Shown here: in pieces, positions 15,630 to 22,497 of the stretch
Numbering within the stretch: position 1 is the stretch's first letter
Layout: each line of letters starts with the position of its first letter
Assembly: GCA_040772005.1 (NCBI GenBank)
Contig: JAXGYZ010000012.1
Coordinates: forward strand, 1 to 64,000
Source: MWBF01 sp040772005
GTDB taxonomy: Bacteria > Chloroflexota > Anaerolineae > CG2-30-64-16
Length of the DNA stretch: 64,000 bases
Direction: 5' to 3'
Translations under genes and position numbers: made by a program
Notes under the pieces: generated by a model
Told to the model about the DNA's origin: nothing
Seen by the model: only the letters and a program-made list of their open reading frames with translations
Databases searched by the model: none

Positions 15630-16325
15630 CTATTCTTTGCTACCCGCTGAGCGCAGGCGGCGCAGCGCCTCGCTGAAATCCGCCGGGTACGGGGCGGTCA
15701 GGGTCAACGCCTGACCGCTGACCGGGTGGGTGACGGTCAGGCTGGCCGCGTGGAGCGCGGGTCGCTCGATCAGCGGGGGCTCGAAGGCGGGCAGGACGAT
15801 GGTCGCGCGGGTGTAGAGCGGGTCGGCCAGCAGCGGATGGCCCAGCGCGGCCAGGTGCGCACGGATCTGGTGCGTGCGGCCGGTCTCAGGCCGGGCCTCC
15901 ACCAGCGCGCAACCCGCGAACCGTTCCAGCACGCGGCAGTGCGTGACGGCAGGCTTGCCTCGCCGCGGGTCCACGAGCGTCCGGTGCTTGCGGTCGCCGT
16001 TCGCGACGAGGGGTAGGCGAATCGTCTGCTCATCCCAGGCGGGCACGCCTGCCGCCAGCGCGTGATAGACCTTGCTGATGCCATGCGTCGCGAACTGGCG
16101 ATCCAGGTTGCGGTGGGTATCCGCGCTGCGGGCAAGCACGATGACGCCGCTCGTCCCGCGGTCCAGCCGGTGCACCACCCATAGCCGGCCGTGCTCTGCT
16201 TGCAACAGCCCCACCAGGTAGGGTGCGTCCGGCTGCCAGCCGTCGGGCAGGGTCGGCAGGCCCGCGGGCTTGTTGACGGCCAGCAGCGCGTCATCGGTCC
16301 ACAGCACAGCGATCGGTTGCCTCAT
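15630..16325 (-). CDS. RluA-family RNA pseudouridine synthase
   Basis: The protein has 231 residues. ATG at 16325 is chosen because of GGAGG upstream; a second ATG four codons earlier (16337) is less likely. HRLDRGTSGV contains the catalytic aspartate of the RluA/RsuA fold, preceded by VNKPAGLPTLP and followed by the typical RxGRTHQIRAHLAALGHPLLADPLY. It isomerises uridine to pseudouridine in 23S rRNA or tRNA. There is no N-terminal S4 domain, as in the short RluA group. Its stop is in a small convergent region and nothing else is cotranscribed with it. Confidence 0.92.
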   Translation of the reverse strand: MRQPIAVLWTDDALLAVNKPAGLPTLPDGWQPDAPYLVGLLQAEHGRLWVVHRLDRGTSGVIVLARSADTHRNLDRQFATHGISKVYHALAAGVPAWDEQTIRLPLVANGDRKHRTLVDPRRGKPAVTHCRVLERFAGCALVEARPETGRTHQIRAHLAALGHPLLADPLYTRATIVLPAFEPPLIERPALHAASLTVTHPVSGQALTLTAPYPADFSEALRRLRSAGSKE

Positions 16326-16357
16326 CACGTCCTCCACGCCTGGAAAGATTGGACTCT

Positions 16358-16416
16358 CTCACGCAAAGACGCAAAGAGCGCCAAGCAGATAGCTGTTCTT
16401 TGCGCCTTTGCGTGAG
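16358..16416. repeat. Inverted repeat, CTCACGCAAAG family
   Basis: Left arm CTCACGCAAAGACGCAAAGA and right arm TCTTTGCGCCTTTGCGTGAG match with one mismatch over 20 bases, with a 19-base spacer. A related element is at 58801-58874. It lies upstream of the RluA gene and of the second large membrane protein gene. Confidence 0.8.
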
Positions 16417-16482
16417 CTTTTCTATCAGATTCCAGAAACATCACCCTCAAAGCGGTCGACGAGTTGATACTACGTCGAGCCT

Positions 16483-16511
16483 TTGACTTAGTCAATAACC
16501 TCGTCTATAGT
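16483..16511 (+). promoter_or_regulatory. Predicted sigma-70 promoter for the large membrane protein gene
   Basis: TTGACT (16483-16488) and TATAGT (16506-16511) are 17 bases apart. Transcription would start near 16518, after the first in-frame ATG (16514), which supports ATG 16610 as the true start of the next gene. Confidence 0.7.
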
Positions 16512-16609
16512 GGATGCGTCTGGATGAAAACGATGCTTCCGCGCGGTCCGCGTATTCCGTGATCGCACTTGCACATCTGGCAGGAATCCCCTTTGAACGG
16601 CCAAATGTC

Positions 16610-18532
16610 ATGAAAGCCCATTTGTTCCGGCGCGAGAGCACTTATCTCGCGCTGTTGCTCGTCTTTGGCGTCATCGCCATCTCGCCGCTGCTCCAGCCCG
16701 GCTACTTCTGGGGCGCGCACGATGCGCGGCACGACGTCTATTTCATCTTCCAATATGCGAAGTCCGCCGCAGAGGGCATCTGGTTCCCGCGCTGGTCGCC
16801 CGATTGGACCTTCGGCTACGGCTACCCGTTCTTCATTGTCTATGGCCCGCTGGCGACCTTCATCGGCGTGGTAATCCATCAGTTACTGGGCCTGGGCTAT
16901 GAGGCCAGCGTCAAGGCGGTGCTGGCGCTTTCGATCGTCGGGTCCGGGCTGGCGATGTACGGGTTCGTGCGCTCGTGGCTGGGCAAGCGCGCGGGGCTGG
17001 TGGCGGGTGTGGCCTACATGGTCATTCCGTATCACCTGGTCGATGTCTACGTCCGCGCGGCGATGGCTGAGGCCGTGGCGCTGGCCTTCCTGCCGTTGGC
17101 GCTCTGGGGCTTCCGGGCCGCGGTCCTCCGCCCGCGTTTTGCATCGGTGTGCGGCGCGGCGCTGGCCTTTGCTGCGATCATGTGGACGAGCAATCTCGTC
17201 GCGCTGGTGTTCACGCCGCCGCTGGCCGTCTACATCCTGTTCCTCCTGCTTGAACGGGCGCAGGGTGCAGGCCCGGCGCTGCGCGGGCGGCTCGTCGCGC
17301 TGGTCAGGGGCGCGGTGCCGCCCGCGCTGGCGGGGCTGCTCGGCCTGGGACTGAGCGCCGCGTTCTTCGGCCCCGCCATTGTCGAGCAGGCCTACATCAA
17401 CCGGACGCAGTGGTTCGGGGAGTATTACGACCCCACGCAGCACTTCGTCTACTTCCACCAGTTGTTCGACCCCTCGTGGGGCTTCGGCATCAGCCAGCCG
17501 GGCCCTGTCGAGGCCGCGCAGGGCGGCTTGAGCTTTCAATTGGGGCTGGCCGCGACGTTGCTGTCGGTCATTGCGGTGGGGTGGACTGTCGTCCGGTGGC
17601 TCAAGGCCAGGCGACTATCCATCGCACAGCCTGCGTCGGGGGAGACCATAGGCCGAATTCGTGATAGCAGCGTTCCTGCCGGGCCTCACAGGCTCCATGA
17701 GGTCGTGTTTTGGGCGCTCTGGGCGGTGGCGAGCGTCTTCCTGACGCTCGATATCTCGCTTCTCGCGTGGCAGTATGTGCCGATTGTGCCCTACGCACAG
17801 TTCCCCTGGCGCTATCTCATGCTGGCCATCCTCCCTCTGAGCATCCTGCCGGGCGTGCTGGTGGCGGATCGCGCCCCGGACAAGCCAGCGAACAGAGTTG
17901 CAGCAACGGGCGCGCAGTTCTCGCTGGCGCTTGTATTGGCCGTCCTCCTGATGGCGAGCAGCGCGCCGTACCTGAAGGTCGAGGTGCGCGAGCCGACCCG
18001 CGAGCAGGGCCCGGTGTCGATGGCCGCGCTGATGCGGTTTCAGCGCACGAGCGACGAGATGACCGGCGTGACGGCCTGGGTGGACCCGGCGCGCCGGCCC
18101 ATGTGGTCCGATATGGCCGACCTGTGGGTGCAGGGCGCCGAGGTCACCACGCGCGTGGATTACAGCCAGGTACCGCAGAACGAGTCGCTGGCCGTCAACT
18201 CGGAGGACATGGGCACCGCGCACGAGCAGGTCTTTTTCTACACGAATGAGACGGACCGCTCCATTACCTTCAACCGGTTCTGGTATCCGGGTTGGACCGC
18301 GTGGCTGCTGGATGGCAAGGACGGCCGCCCGGTCGAGCGGATTCCCGTGGCGCGCGAAGATGGGCCGCTGGCACGCGTCGTCGTGCCCGTGCCGCAGGGC
18401 CAGGGGTATATCCTGCTGCGTTTCGAAGATACGCCGCTGCGCGCCGCAGCCAGGTGGGTAACGATAGGCACCGTCGTACTGCTCGTCCTCTTCGCCGTCG
18501 CGAGTCTGCTGCGGCGGCGGTTTGGCGATTGA
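16610..18532 (+). CDS. Large polytopic membrane protein, GT-C/YfhO-like (paralogue of the 10949-12871 gene)
   Basis: The protein has 640 residues with about 12 transmembrane helices and a C-terminal soluble domain. It shares with the paralogue the N-terminal LLQPGYFWGAHDARHDVYF, the GYGYPFFIVYGPLATFIG helix, the DVYVRAAMAEAVAL helix and the late FNRFWYPGWTAWLLDGKDGR. ATG 16610 is chosen because the promoter lies past the earlier in-frame ATG (16514). The ribosome site is weak. Proteins of this type are thought to act in cell-surface glycan or lipid-linked sugar metabolism; the exact reaction is not known. Confidence 0.78.
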   Translation: MKAHLFRRESTYLALLLVFGVIAISPLLQPGYFWGAHDARHDVYFIFQYAKSAAEGIWFPRWSPDWTFGYGYPFFIVYGPLATFIGVVIHQLLGLGYEASVKAVLALSIVGSGLAMYGFVRSWLGKRAGLVAGVAYMVIPYHLVDVYVRAAMAEAVALAFLPLALWGFRAAVLRPRFASVCGAALAFAAIMWTSNLVALVFTPPLAVYILFLLLERAQGAGPALRGRLVALVRGAVPPALAGLLGLGLSAAFFGPAIVEQAYINRTQWFGEYYDPTQHFVYFHQLFDPSWGFGISQPGPVEAAQGGLSFQLGLAATLLSVIAVGWTVVRWLKARRLSIAQPASGETIGRIRDSSVPAGPHRLHEVVFWALWAVASVFLTLDISLLAWQYVPIVPYAQFPWRYLMLAILPLSILPGVLVADRAPDKPANRVAATGAQFSLALVLAVLLMASSAPYLKVEVREPTREQGPVSMAALMRFQRTSDEMTGVTAWVDPARRPMWSDMADLWVQGAEVTTRVDYSQVPQNESLAVNSEDMGTAHEQVFFYTNETDRSITFNRFWYPGWTAWLLDGKDGRPVERIPVAREDGPLARVVVPVPQGQGYILLRFEDTPLRAAARWVTIGTVVLLVLFAVASLLRRRFGD

Positions 18533-18614
18533 CCTCACCCCCCATCCCCCTCTCCTGACCTGGGCGAACCGAAGGTTCGCCCAGGTCAGGAGAGGGGCAG
18601 TCGAGGGGGTGAGG
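18533..18614. repeat. 24-bp perfect hairpin nested in an outer inverted repeat
   Basis: The inner arms (18547-18570 and 18574-18597) are perfect complements, from CCCCTCTCC to GGTTCGCCC, with a GAA loop. The outer ends are CCTCACCCCC and GGGGGTGAGG. It begins right after the membrane protein stop and could end transcription or protect the mRNA. It shares the CCTCACCCC/CCCTCTCC style of the block at 52055-52202. Confidence 0.85.
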
Positions 18615-18637
18615 CCATTGGGCAATGGAACCGTGAC

Positions 18638-19201
18638 ATGACCTCTCCCGATAATCCGCTCTCCGCGAACCTCTGGCAGGGGCCGCGCGTGCGGCTGACT
18701 GCACTGACCTACAACGACACGCCCATCATTTCCGGCTGGCACAACGACTTGGGGATACTGCGCCACTTCGATGCTGAGGCTGCGCGCCCGCGCAGCGAAG
18801 ACGATGTGAGCCGCTGGCTGGACGACGTGAAGAAGAACCCGCGCACCTTCGTCTTTGGCATCCGGCGCCTGGAAGACGACGCACTGCTCGGCATGGTCAG
18901 CATCGAGGATGTGTTATGGCCCCATGGCACGGGCTGGCTGAGCATCATGATCGGCGAGCGGGCCAACTGGGGCCAGGGATACGGCACCGAAGCGCTGCGC
19001 CTTGTGTTGGACTACGCCTTCCGGGAGCTGAACCTACACCGGCTCCAGCTCACCGTGTTCGAATACAACGCCCGCGCCGTCGTACTATACGAAAGGCTCG
19101 GCTTCCGGCGGGAAGGCGTCTACCGTGAGTTCATGCAGCGGGATGGCCGGCGCTACGATATGTACCTGTACGGCCTGTTGAGCCGCGAGTGGCAGAGATA
19201 G
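18638..19201 (+). CDS. GNAT acetyltransferase, RimJ/RimL type
   Basis: The protein has 187 residues and is a single GNAT domain: VRLTALTYNDTPIISGWHND at the start, a core IMIGERANWGQGYGTEALRLVLDYAF with the acetyl-CoA pyrophosphate loop, then NLHRLQLTVFEYNARAVVLYERLGFRREG, the typical RimJ/RimL ending. It would acetylate an N-terminal amine or a small molecule. ATG at 18638 follows the hairpin at 18533-18614, and a weak site (GAACCGTGAC) precedes it. It is monocistronic, with a repeat-filled gap after it. Confidence 0.85.
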   Translation: MTSPDNPLSANLWQGPRVRLTALTYNDTPIISGWHNDLGILRHFDAEAARPRSEDDVSRWLDDVKKNPRTFVFGIRRLEDDALLGMVSIEDVLWPHGTGWLSIMIGERANWGQGYGTEALRLVLDYAFRELNLHRLQLTVFEYNARAVVLYERLGFRREGVYREFMQRDGRRYDMYLYGLLSREWQR

Positions 19202-19614
19202 GGGTGGGCCGGGCGCCTGCCTCTACGGTAAAATTGACCACAGTCAACCAGTATTGCATGTTATGTTTTTGATATGAGAAAATATATGTCAATATCTGGA
19301 TGCCTGGATCAGTTGAGGTCTAAGCATGCTGAATTCGTCGGATGACGGAGTCTGATGCTCCTTCGACTGTACCGGGCTGCGCCCATCTCCGCTCAGGATG
19401 CGCCTGACCACCGGGGCATGCCGGCATCCTGAGCGGAGGCCCCGCCAGGAGGGGCCGGAGTCGAAGAATGGTCGATGACTTGATCCGCCAGAATCATCGT
19501 GGCTGTGCTTCGTCGGCACGAACGGAGCAGTTGCCCGTATAGGAAACCTGACTACGGTCAACCAGTATTGCCTATTGTTTTCTGGAATGAGAAAAGATAT
19601 GCCAGAGTCAAACC
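19202..19614. repeat. 413-base gap: duplicated 55-bp segment plus two palindromic elements
   Basis: Two copies of one segment, at 19234-19288 (TTGACCACAGTCAACCAG...) and 19548-19601 (CTGACTACGGTCAACCAG...), share GTCAACCAGTATTGC and the A-rich end GAGAAAA-ATATG. Between them are two palindromic elements in opposite orientation (19357-19401 and 19424-19470). The second copy ends 13 bases before the surE start, so the repeat may be a duplicated promoter or regulator site. No ORF here looks like a gene. Confidence 0.7.
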
Positions 19615-20451
19615 ATGCGCCCTGTTGAGTTGTCCGGCGAGCGCCCGTTGCTCCTGCTGACCAACGACGACGGCATCCAGTCGCCCGGCCTGCACGCCGC
19701 GGCGGAGGCGCTCTGCGACCTGGGCGAGCTGCTGATCGTTGCACCCGCCGAACAACAGACCGGCATGGGCCGGGCCATGCCCGCGCTCAGCGGCGACGCA
19801 CAATTGGAGGCAAGCCGCCTCACGCTCACCTGCCAGGACGTGCAGGTCTATACCATCACGGCATCACCGGCGCAGGCAGTACTGTTTGGGGTCCTGGCAA
19901 TCGTTCAGCGGCGGCCCGCGCTCGTGGTCTCCGGCATCAATCACGGCGAGAACCTCGGCACCACCGTGACCTCCTCCGGCACCGTCGGCGCGGCGCTGAT
20001 GGCCGCGGAGCTGGGCATCCCCGGGCTGGCCGTATCCTTCGAGACGGATGCGGCGTACCACTTCGGCTACGCGCACGCACTCGACTGGACCGCCCCGGCG
20101 CACTTCACCCGCCTGTTCGCACGCGCCATGCTTGGTGCGCAACTTCCTTTCGACGTGGACGTACTTAAAGTAGATGTCCCCGGTGAGGCCACCGCAGAGA
20201 CGCCATGGCGCATCACGCGCCAGTCGAAGCAGCCCTACTACCAGTCGCTTGCGCCGGAACAGCGTTTCGGGGTAGGGCCGCTGCGCACGCTGAATTATCG
20301 CGTCCTTATTCATTGGGACACGCTGGAGCCAGACTCGGACATCTCGGTTTTTGCACGTGACCGCCTTGTATCGGTCACGCCGTTGAGTCACGACCTGACA
20401 GCGCGGACCAATCTGGCTGCGCTGGAGGGGCTGTTGAAGGGGCAACCATGA
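19615..20451 (+). CDS. surE: SurE-family 5'/3'-nucleotidase
   Basis: The protein has 278 residues. SurE hallmarks are LLTNDDGIQSPGL (metal-binding Asp pair), APAEQQTGMGRAM, SGINHGENLGTTVTSSGTVGAA and the following LGIPGLAVSF. SurE dephosphorylates nucleoside monophosphates and short RNA, often in stationary-phase survival. There is no clear RBS before the ATG, which lies just after the second copy of the duplicated segment. The stop overlaps the ATP-binding protein start by ATGA, so the nucleotidase is probably translated together with an ABC exporter, an unusual partnership. Confidence 0.92.
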   Translation: MRPVELSGERPLLLLTNDDGIQSPGLHAAAEALCDLGELLIVAPAEQQTGMGRAMPALSGDAQLEASRLTLTCQDVQVYTITASPAQAVLFGVLAIVQRRPALVVSGINHGENLGTTVTSSGTVGAALMAAELGIPGLAVSFETDAAYHFGYAHALDWTAPAHFTRLFARAMLGAQLPFDVDVLKVDVPGEATAETPWRITRQSKQPYYQSLAPEQRFGVGPLRTLNYRVLIHWDTLEPDSDISVFARDRLVSVTPLSHDLTARTNLAALEGLLKGQP

Positions 20452-21434
20452 TTCGCACCGAAGCATTGAGCAAGCATTTCCAGGCGGATGGCCGCACGAT
20501 CAAGGCAGTGGACGGGCTGGACCTCCAGGTGGCCGAAGGAGAGGTGTTCGGCTTCCTGGGCCCTAACGGCGCGGGCAAGACGACCACCGTCCGCCTGCTC
20601 ACCTGCCTGATCGGTCCCAGCGCGGGCCGCGCCTGGGTCAACGGGCAGGCAGTGGGCCAGGCCGACCGGCAGATCCGGCAGCAGGTCGGCATCCTCACCG
20701 AGTCGCCCGGCCTGTATGAGCGGTTGAGCGCACAATACAACCTCAGCGTCTTTGCGGAGTTGTACGGCGTCAAGGATGTGCGCGGTCAGGTCGAGAAGTA
20801 TCTGCGGCTGCTGGACCTGTGGGATCGCCGCGATACCGAAGCGGGCACATTCTCGAAGGGCATGAAGCAGAAGCTCGCGATTGCCCGCGCCCTGCTGCAC
20901 GAGCCCCCGGTCGTGTTCCTCGATGAACCGACGGCTGCGCTCGACCCGGAGGCGGCCAAGACGGTGCGTGACTTCATCGAGACCCTGCGCGGGCAGGGCC
21001 GCACCATCTTCCTCTGCACGCACAACCTGGATGAGGCCGAGCGGTTGTGTGATCGCATTGGCGTGTTCAAGCAGCGTCTCATCGCGGTGGATACGCCGGA
21101 CGCGCTGCGGCGGCAGTTGTTTGGCCGCCAGACGGTGGTGCACCTCGCCCCGCCCGCGGACCCCGGTGCGTTGCAGCAGTGGGCGGGCGTGGTGGCCGGG
21201 CTGCCCGATGTGCAGCACGTGGAGCCGCTGCCCGCGTCTGCAGATGACCCGGAACGCGCGGATCGTCTCGTCATCAGCCTGGCTGACCCGCCCGCACAGA
21301 ACCCGGCCATCGTGCGCACCCTGGTGGGGCAGGGCGCGGAGGTGCAGTTTGTCAACGAGGTCAAGCACTCGCTGGAGGATGTCTACCTGAGTCTGATCCA
21401 CAACGGTGCGAGCGGGGCGCGAGGTGCAGCATGA
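20448..21434 (+). CDS. ABC transporter ATP-binding protein (ABC-2 export type)
   Basis: The protein has 328 residues. The Walker A is GPNGAGKTT (with FLGPN before), the signature FSKGMKQKLAIARAL, Walker B VVFLDEPTAALDPEA, and the switch His in CTHNLDEAERL. The C-terminal 90 residues form the extra domain of ABC-2-type ATPases. It would power the permease encoded next, with which it overlaps by ATGA, and it begins in the same way at the end of surE. The substrate could be a drug, lipid or polysaccharide. Confidence 0.92.
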   Translation: MIRTEALSKHFQADGRTIKAVDGLDLQVAEGEVFGFLGPNGAGKTTTVRLLTCLIGPSAGRAWVNGQAVGQADRQIRQQVGILTESPGLYERLSAQYNLSVFAELYGVKDVRGQVEKYLRLLDLWDRRDTEAGTFSKGMKQKLAIARALLHEPPVVFLDEPTAALDPEAAKTVRDFIETLRGQGRTIFLCTHNLDEAERLCDRIGVFKQRLIAVDTPDALRRQLFGRQTVVHLAPPADPGALQQWAGVVAGLPDVQHVEPLPASADDPERADRLVISLADPPAQNPAIVRTLVGQGAEVQFVNEVKHSLEDVYLSLIHNGASGARGAA

Positions 21435-22222
21435 AGGCGGTACGCACGATTATCCTGAAGGAATGGGCCGATATCCGGCGCAACAAGCTGGTGTTCTCAG
21501 TAGTCATCGGCGTGCCGCTGCTGATGGTGTTGATACCCGTCGTCATGCTGTTCATCATGAGCCGTGCGCCGGTGGACTCGCGCGACCTCGAAGAGTTGAG
21601 CCGCATGTTGCAGAACACGCTCTTCACGGGCATGGACGGCCGTGAGGCGCTCCAGGCCGCGATGGCGAGCAACTTCATGATCCTGTTCCTCATGATGCCG
21701 TTGATGGTGCCCGTCACGATTGCGGCATACAGCATCGTGGGTGAGAAGATCATGCGCTCGCTGGAGCCGCTGCTGGCGACGCCCGTCTCGACGGCGCAAC
21801 TGCTGCTCGGCAAGGGGCTGGCCGCAGCGCTGCCGGGCATCGTGATGACGTGGTTCAGCTATGCACTCTTCCTGGTCTTTGCCCGGCTCTTTGCGGTCAG
21901 CGACCGGGTGTTCAGCGTGTTCGTGAATCCCATGTGGCTGATCGCGATGTTCGTGTTGTCGCCGCTCCTGACCGTGATGGCCGTGAACGTGGGCATCATC
22001 GTCAGCAGCCGCACCTCGGACCCGCGCGCCGCCGAGCAGCTCGGCAGCCTCATCATCCTGCCGCTCATGGTACTGTTCATCGGCGTGATGGCCGGCTTCA
22101 TCATGCTCAGCGCCACAACCTTCTGGCTGAGCTCGTTGATCGTTCTGGTGCTCGATGCAGGCCTGCTGTACCTGGGCGTGACCCTGTTCCAGCGGGAGAC
22201 CATCCTGACGCGTTGGAAGTAG
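21431..22222 (+). CDS. ABC-2-type transporter permease
   Basis: The protein has 263 residues with about six transmembrane helices (first one about 19-39, then from about 82 on). It starts KAVRTIILKEWADIRRNKLVF, the usual beginning of ABC-2 permeases, followed by a short outside loop and the membrane helices. The start overlaps the ATPase stop (ATGA). Together they should form an exporter; no binding protein is nearby, which fits export. Tandem repeats begin directly at its stop codon. Confidence 0.9.
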   Translation: MKAVRTIILKEWADIRRNKLVFSVVIGVPLLMVLIPVVMLFIMSRAPVDSRDLEELSRMLQNTLFTGMDGREALQAAMASNFMILFLMMPLMVPVTIAAYSIVGEKIMRSLEPLLATPVSTAQLLLGKGLAAALPGIVMTWFSYALFLVFARLFAVSDRVFSVFVNPMWLIAMFVLSPLLTVMAVNVGIIVSSRTSDPRAAEQLGSLIILPLMVLFIGVMAGFIMLSATTFWLSSLIVLVLDAGLLYLGVTLFQRETILTRWK

Positions 22223-22388
22223 CAGGACGGGTTGCCAACCCGTCCCGCAGGGGTATGCTGTCCTCCGGCGCGCGGCGGCTGGCGCTGGCCGGTAGGACGG
22301 GTTGCCAACCCGTCCTACAGGGGTATGCTGTCCTCCGGCGCGTGGCGGCTGGCGCTGGCCGGTAGGACGGGTTGCCAACCCGTCCTAC
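22221..22388 (+). repeat. 70-bp tandem repeat with palindromic core
   Basis: Two and a half units start at 22221, 22291 and 22361. Each carries the palindrome GTAGGACGGGTTGC-C-AACCCGTCCTAC (first unit slightly changed), then AGGGGTATGCTGTCCTCCGG and GGCGGCTGGCGCTGGCC. The first overlaps the permease stop codon. It may terminate or stabilise the operon transcript. It is too regular and short for a CRISPR array and lacks unique spacers. Confidence 0.85.
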
Positions 22389-22415
22389 GCTGGCCTGTCC
22401 CTTTCCTCTGCGCGG

Positions 22416-22444
22416 TTGCCGCATGCACCATTTTGGCGTACACT
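22416..22444 (+). promoter_or_regulatory. Predicted sigma-70 promoter for the DUF5671-type gene
   Basis: TTGCCG (22416-22421) and TACACT (22439-22444) are 17 bases apart, about 53 bases before the ATG at 22498. An upstream GGGAG acts as ribosome site. Confidence 0.55.
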
Positions 22445-22497
22445 ATCCTCCGTGCTCATCCTACAGAAGCCATAACTAAGAGACGGGAGTCATACCC

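Noticed and set aside
16514..16609. Use of ATG 16514 as start of the large membrane protein
   Set aside because: A promoter ends at 16511, so the message would start after this codon; the hydrophobic part begins after ATG 16610.
22221..22388. CRISPR array
   Set aside because: The unit is repeated whole, without unique spacers, and contains a palindrome; no cas genes are near.
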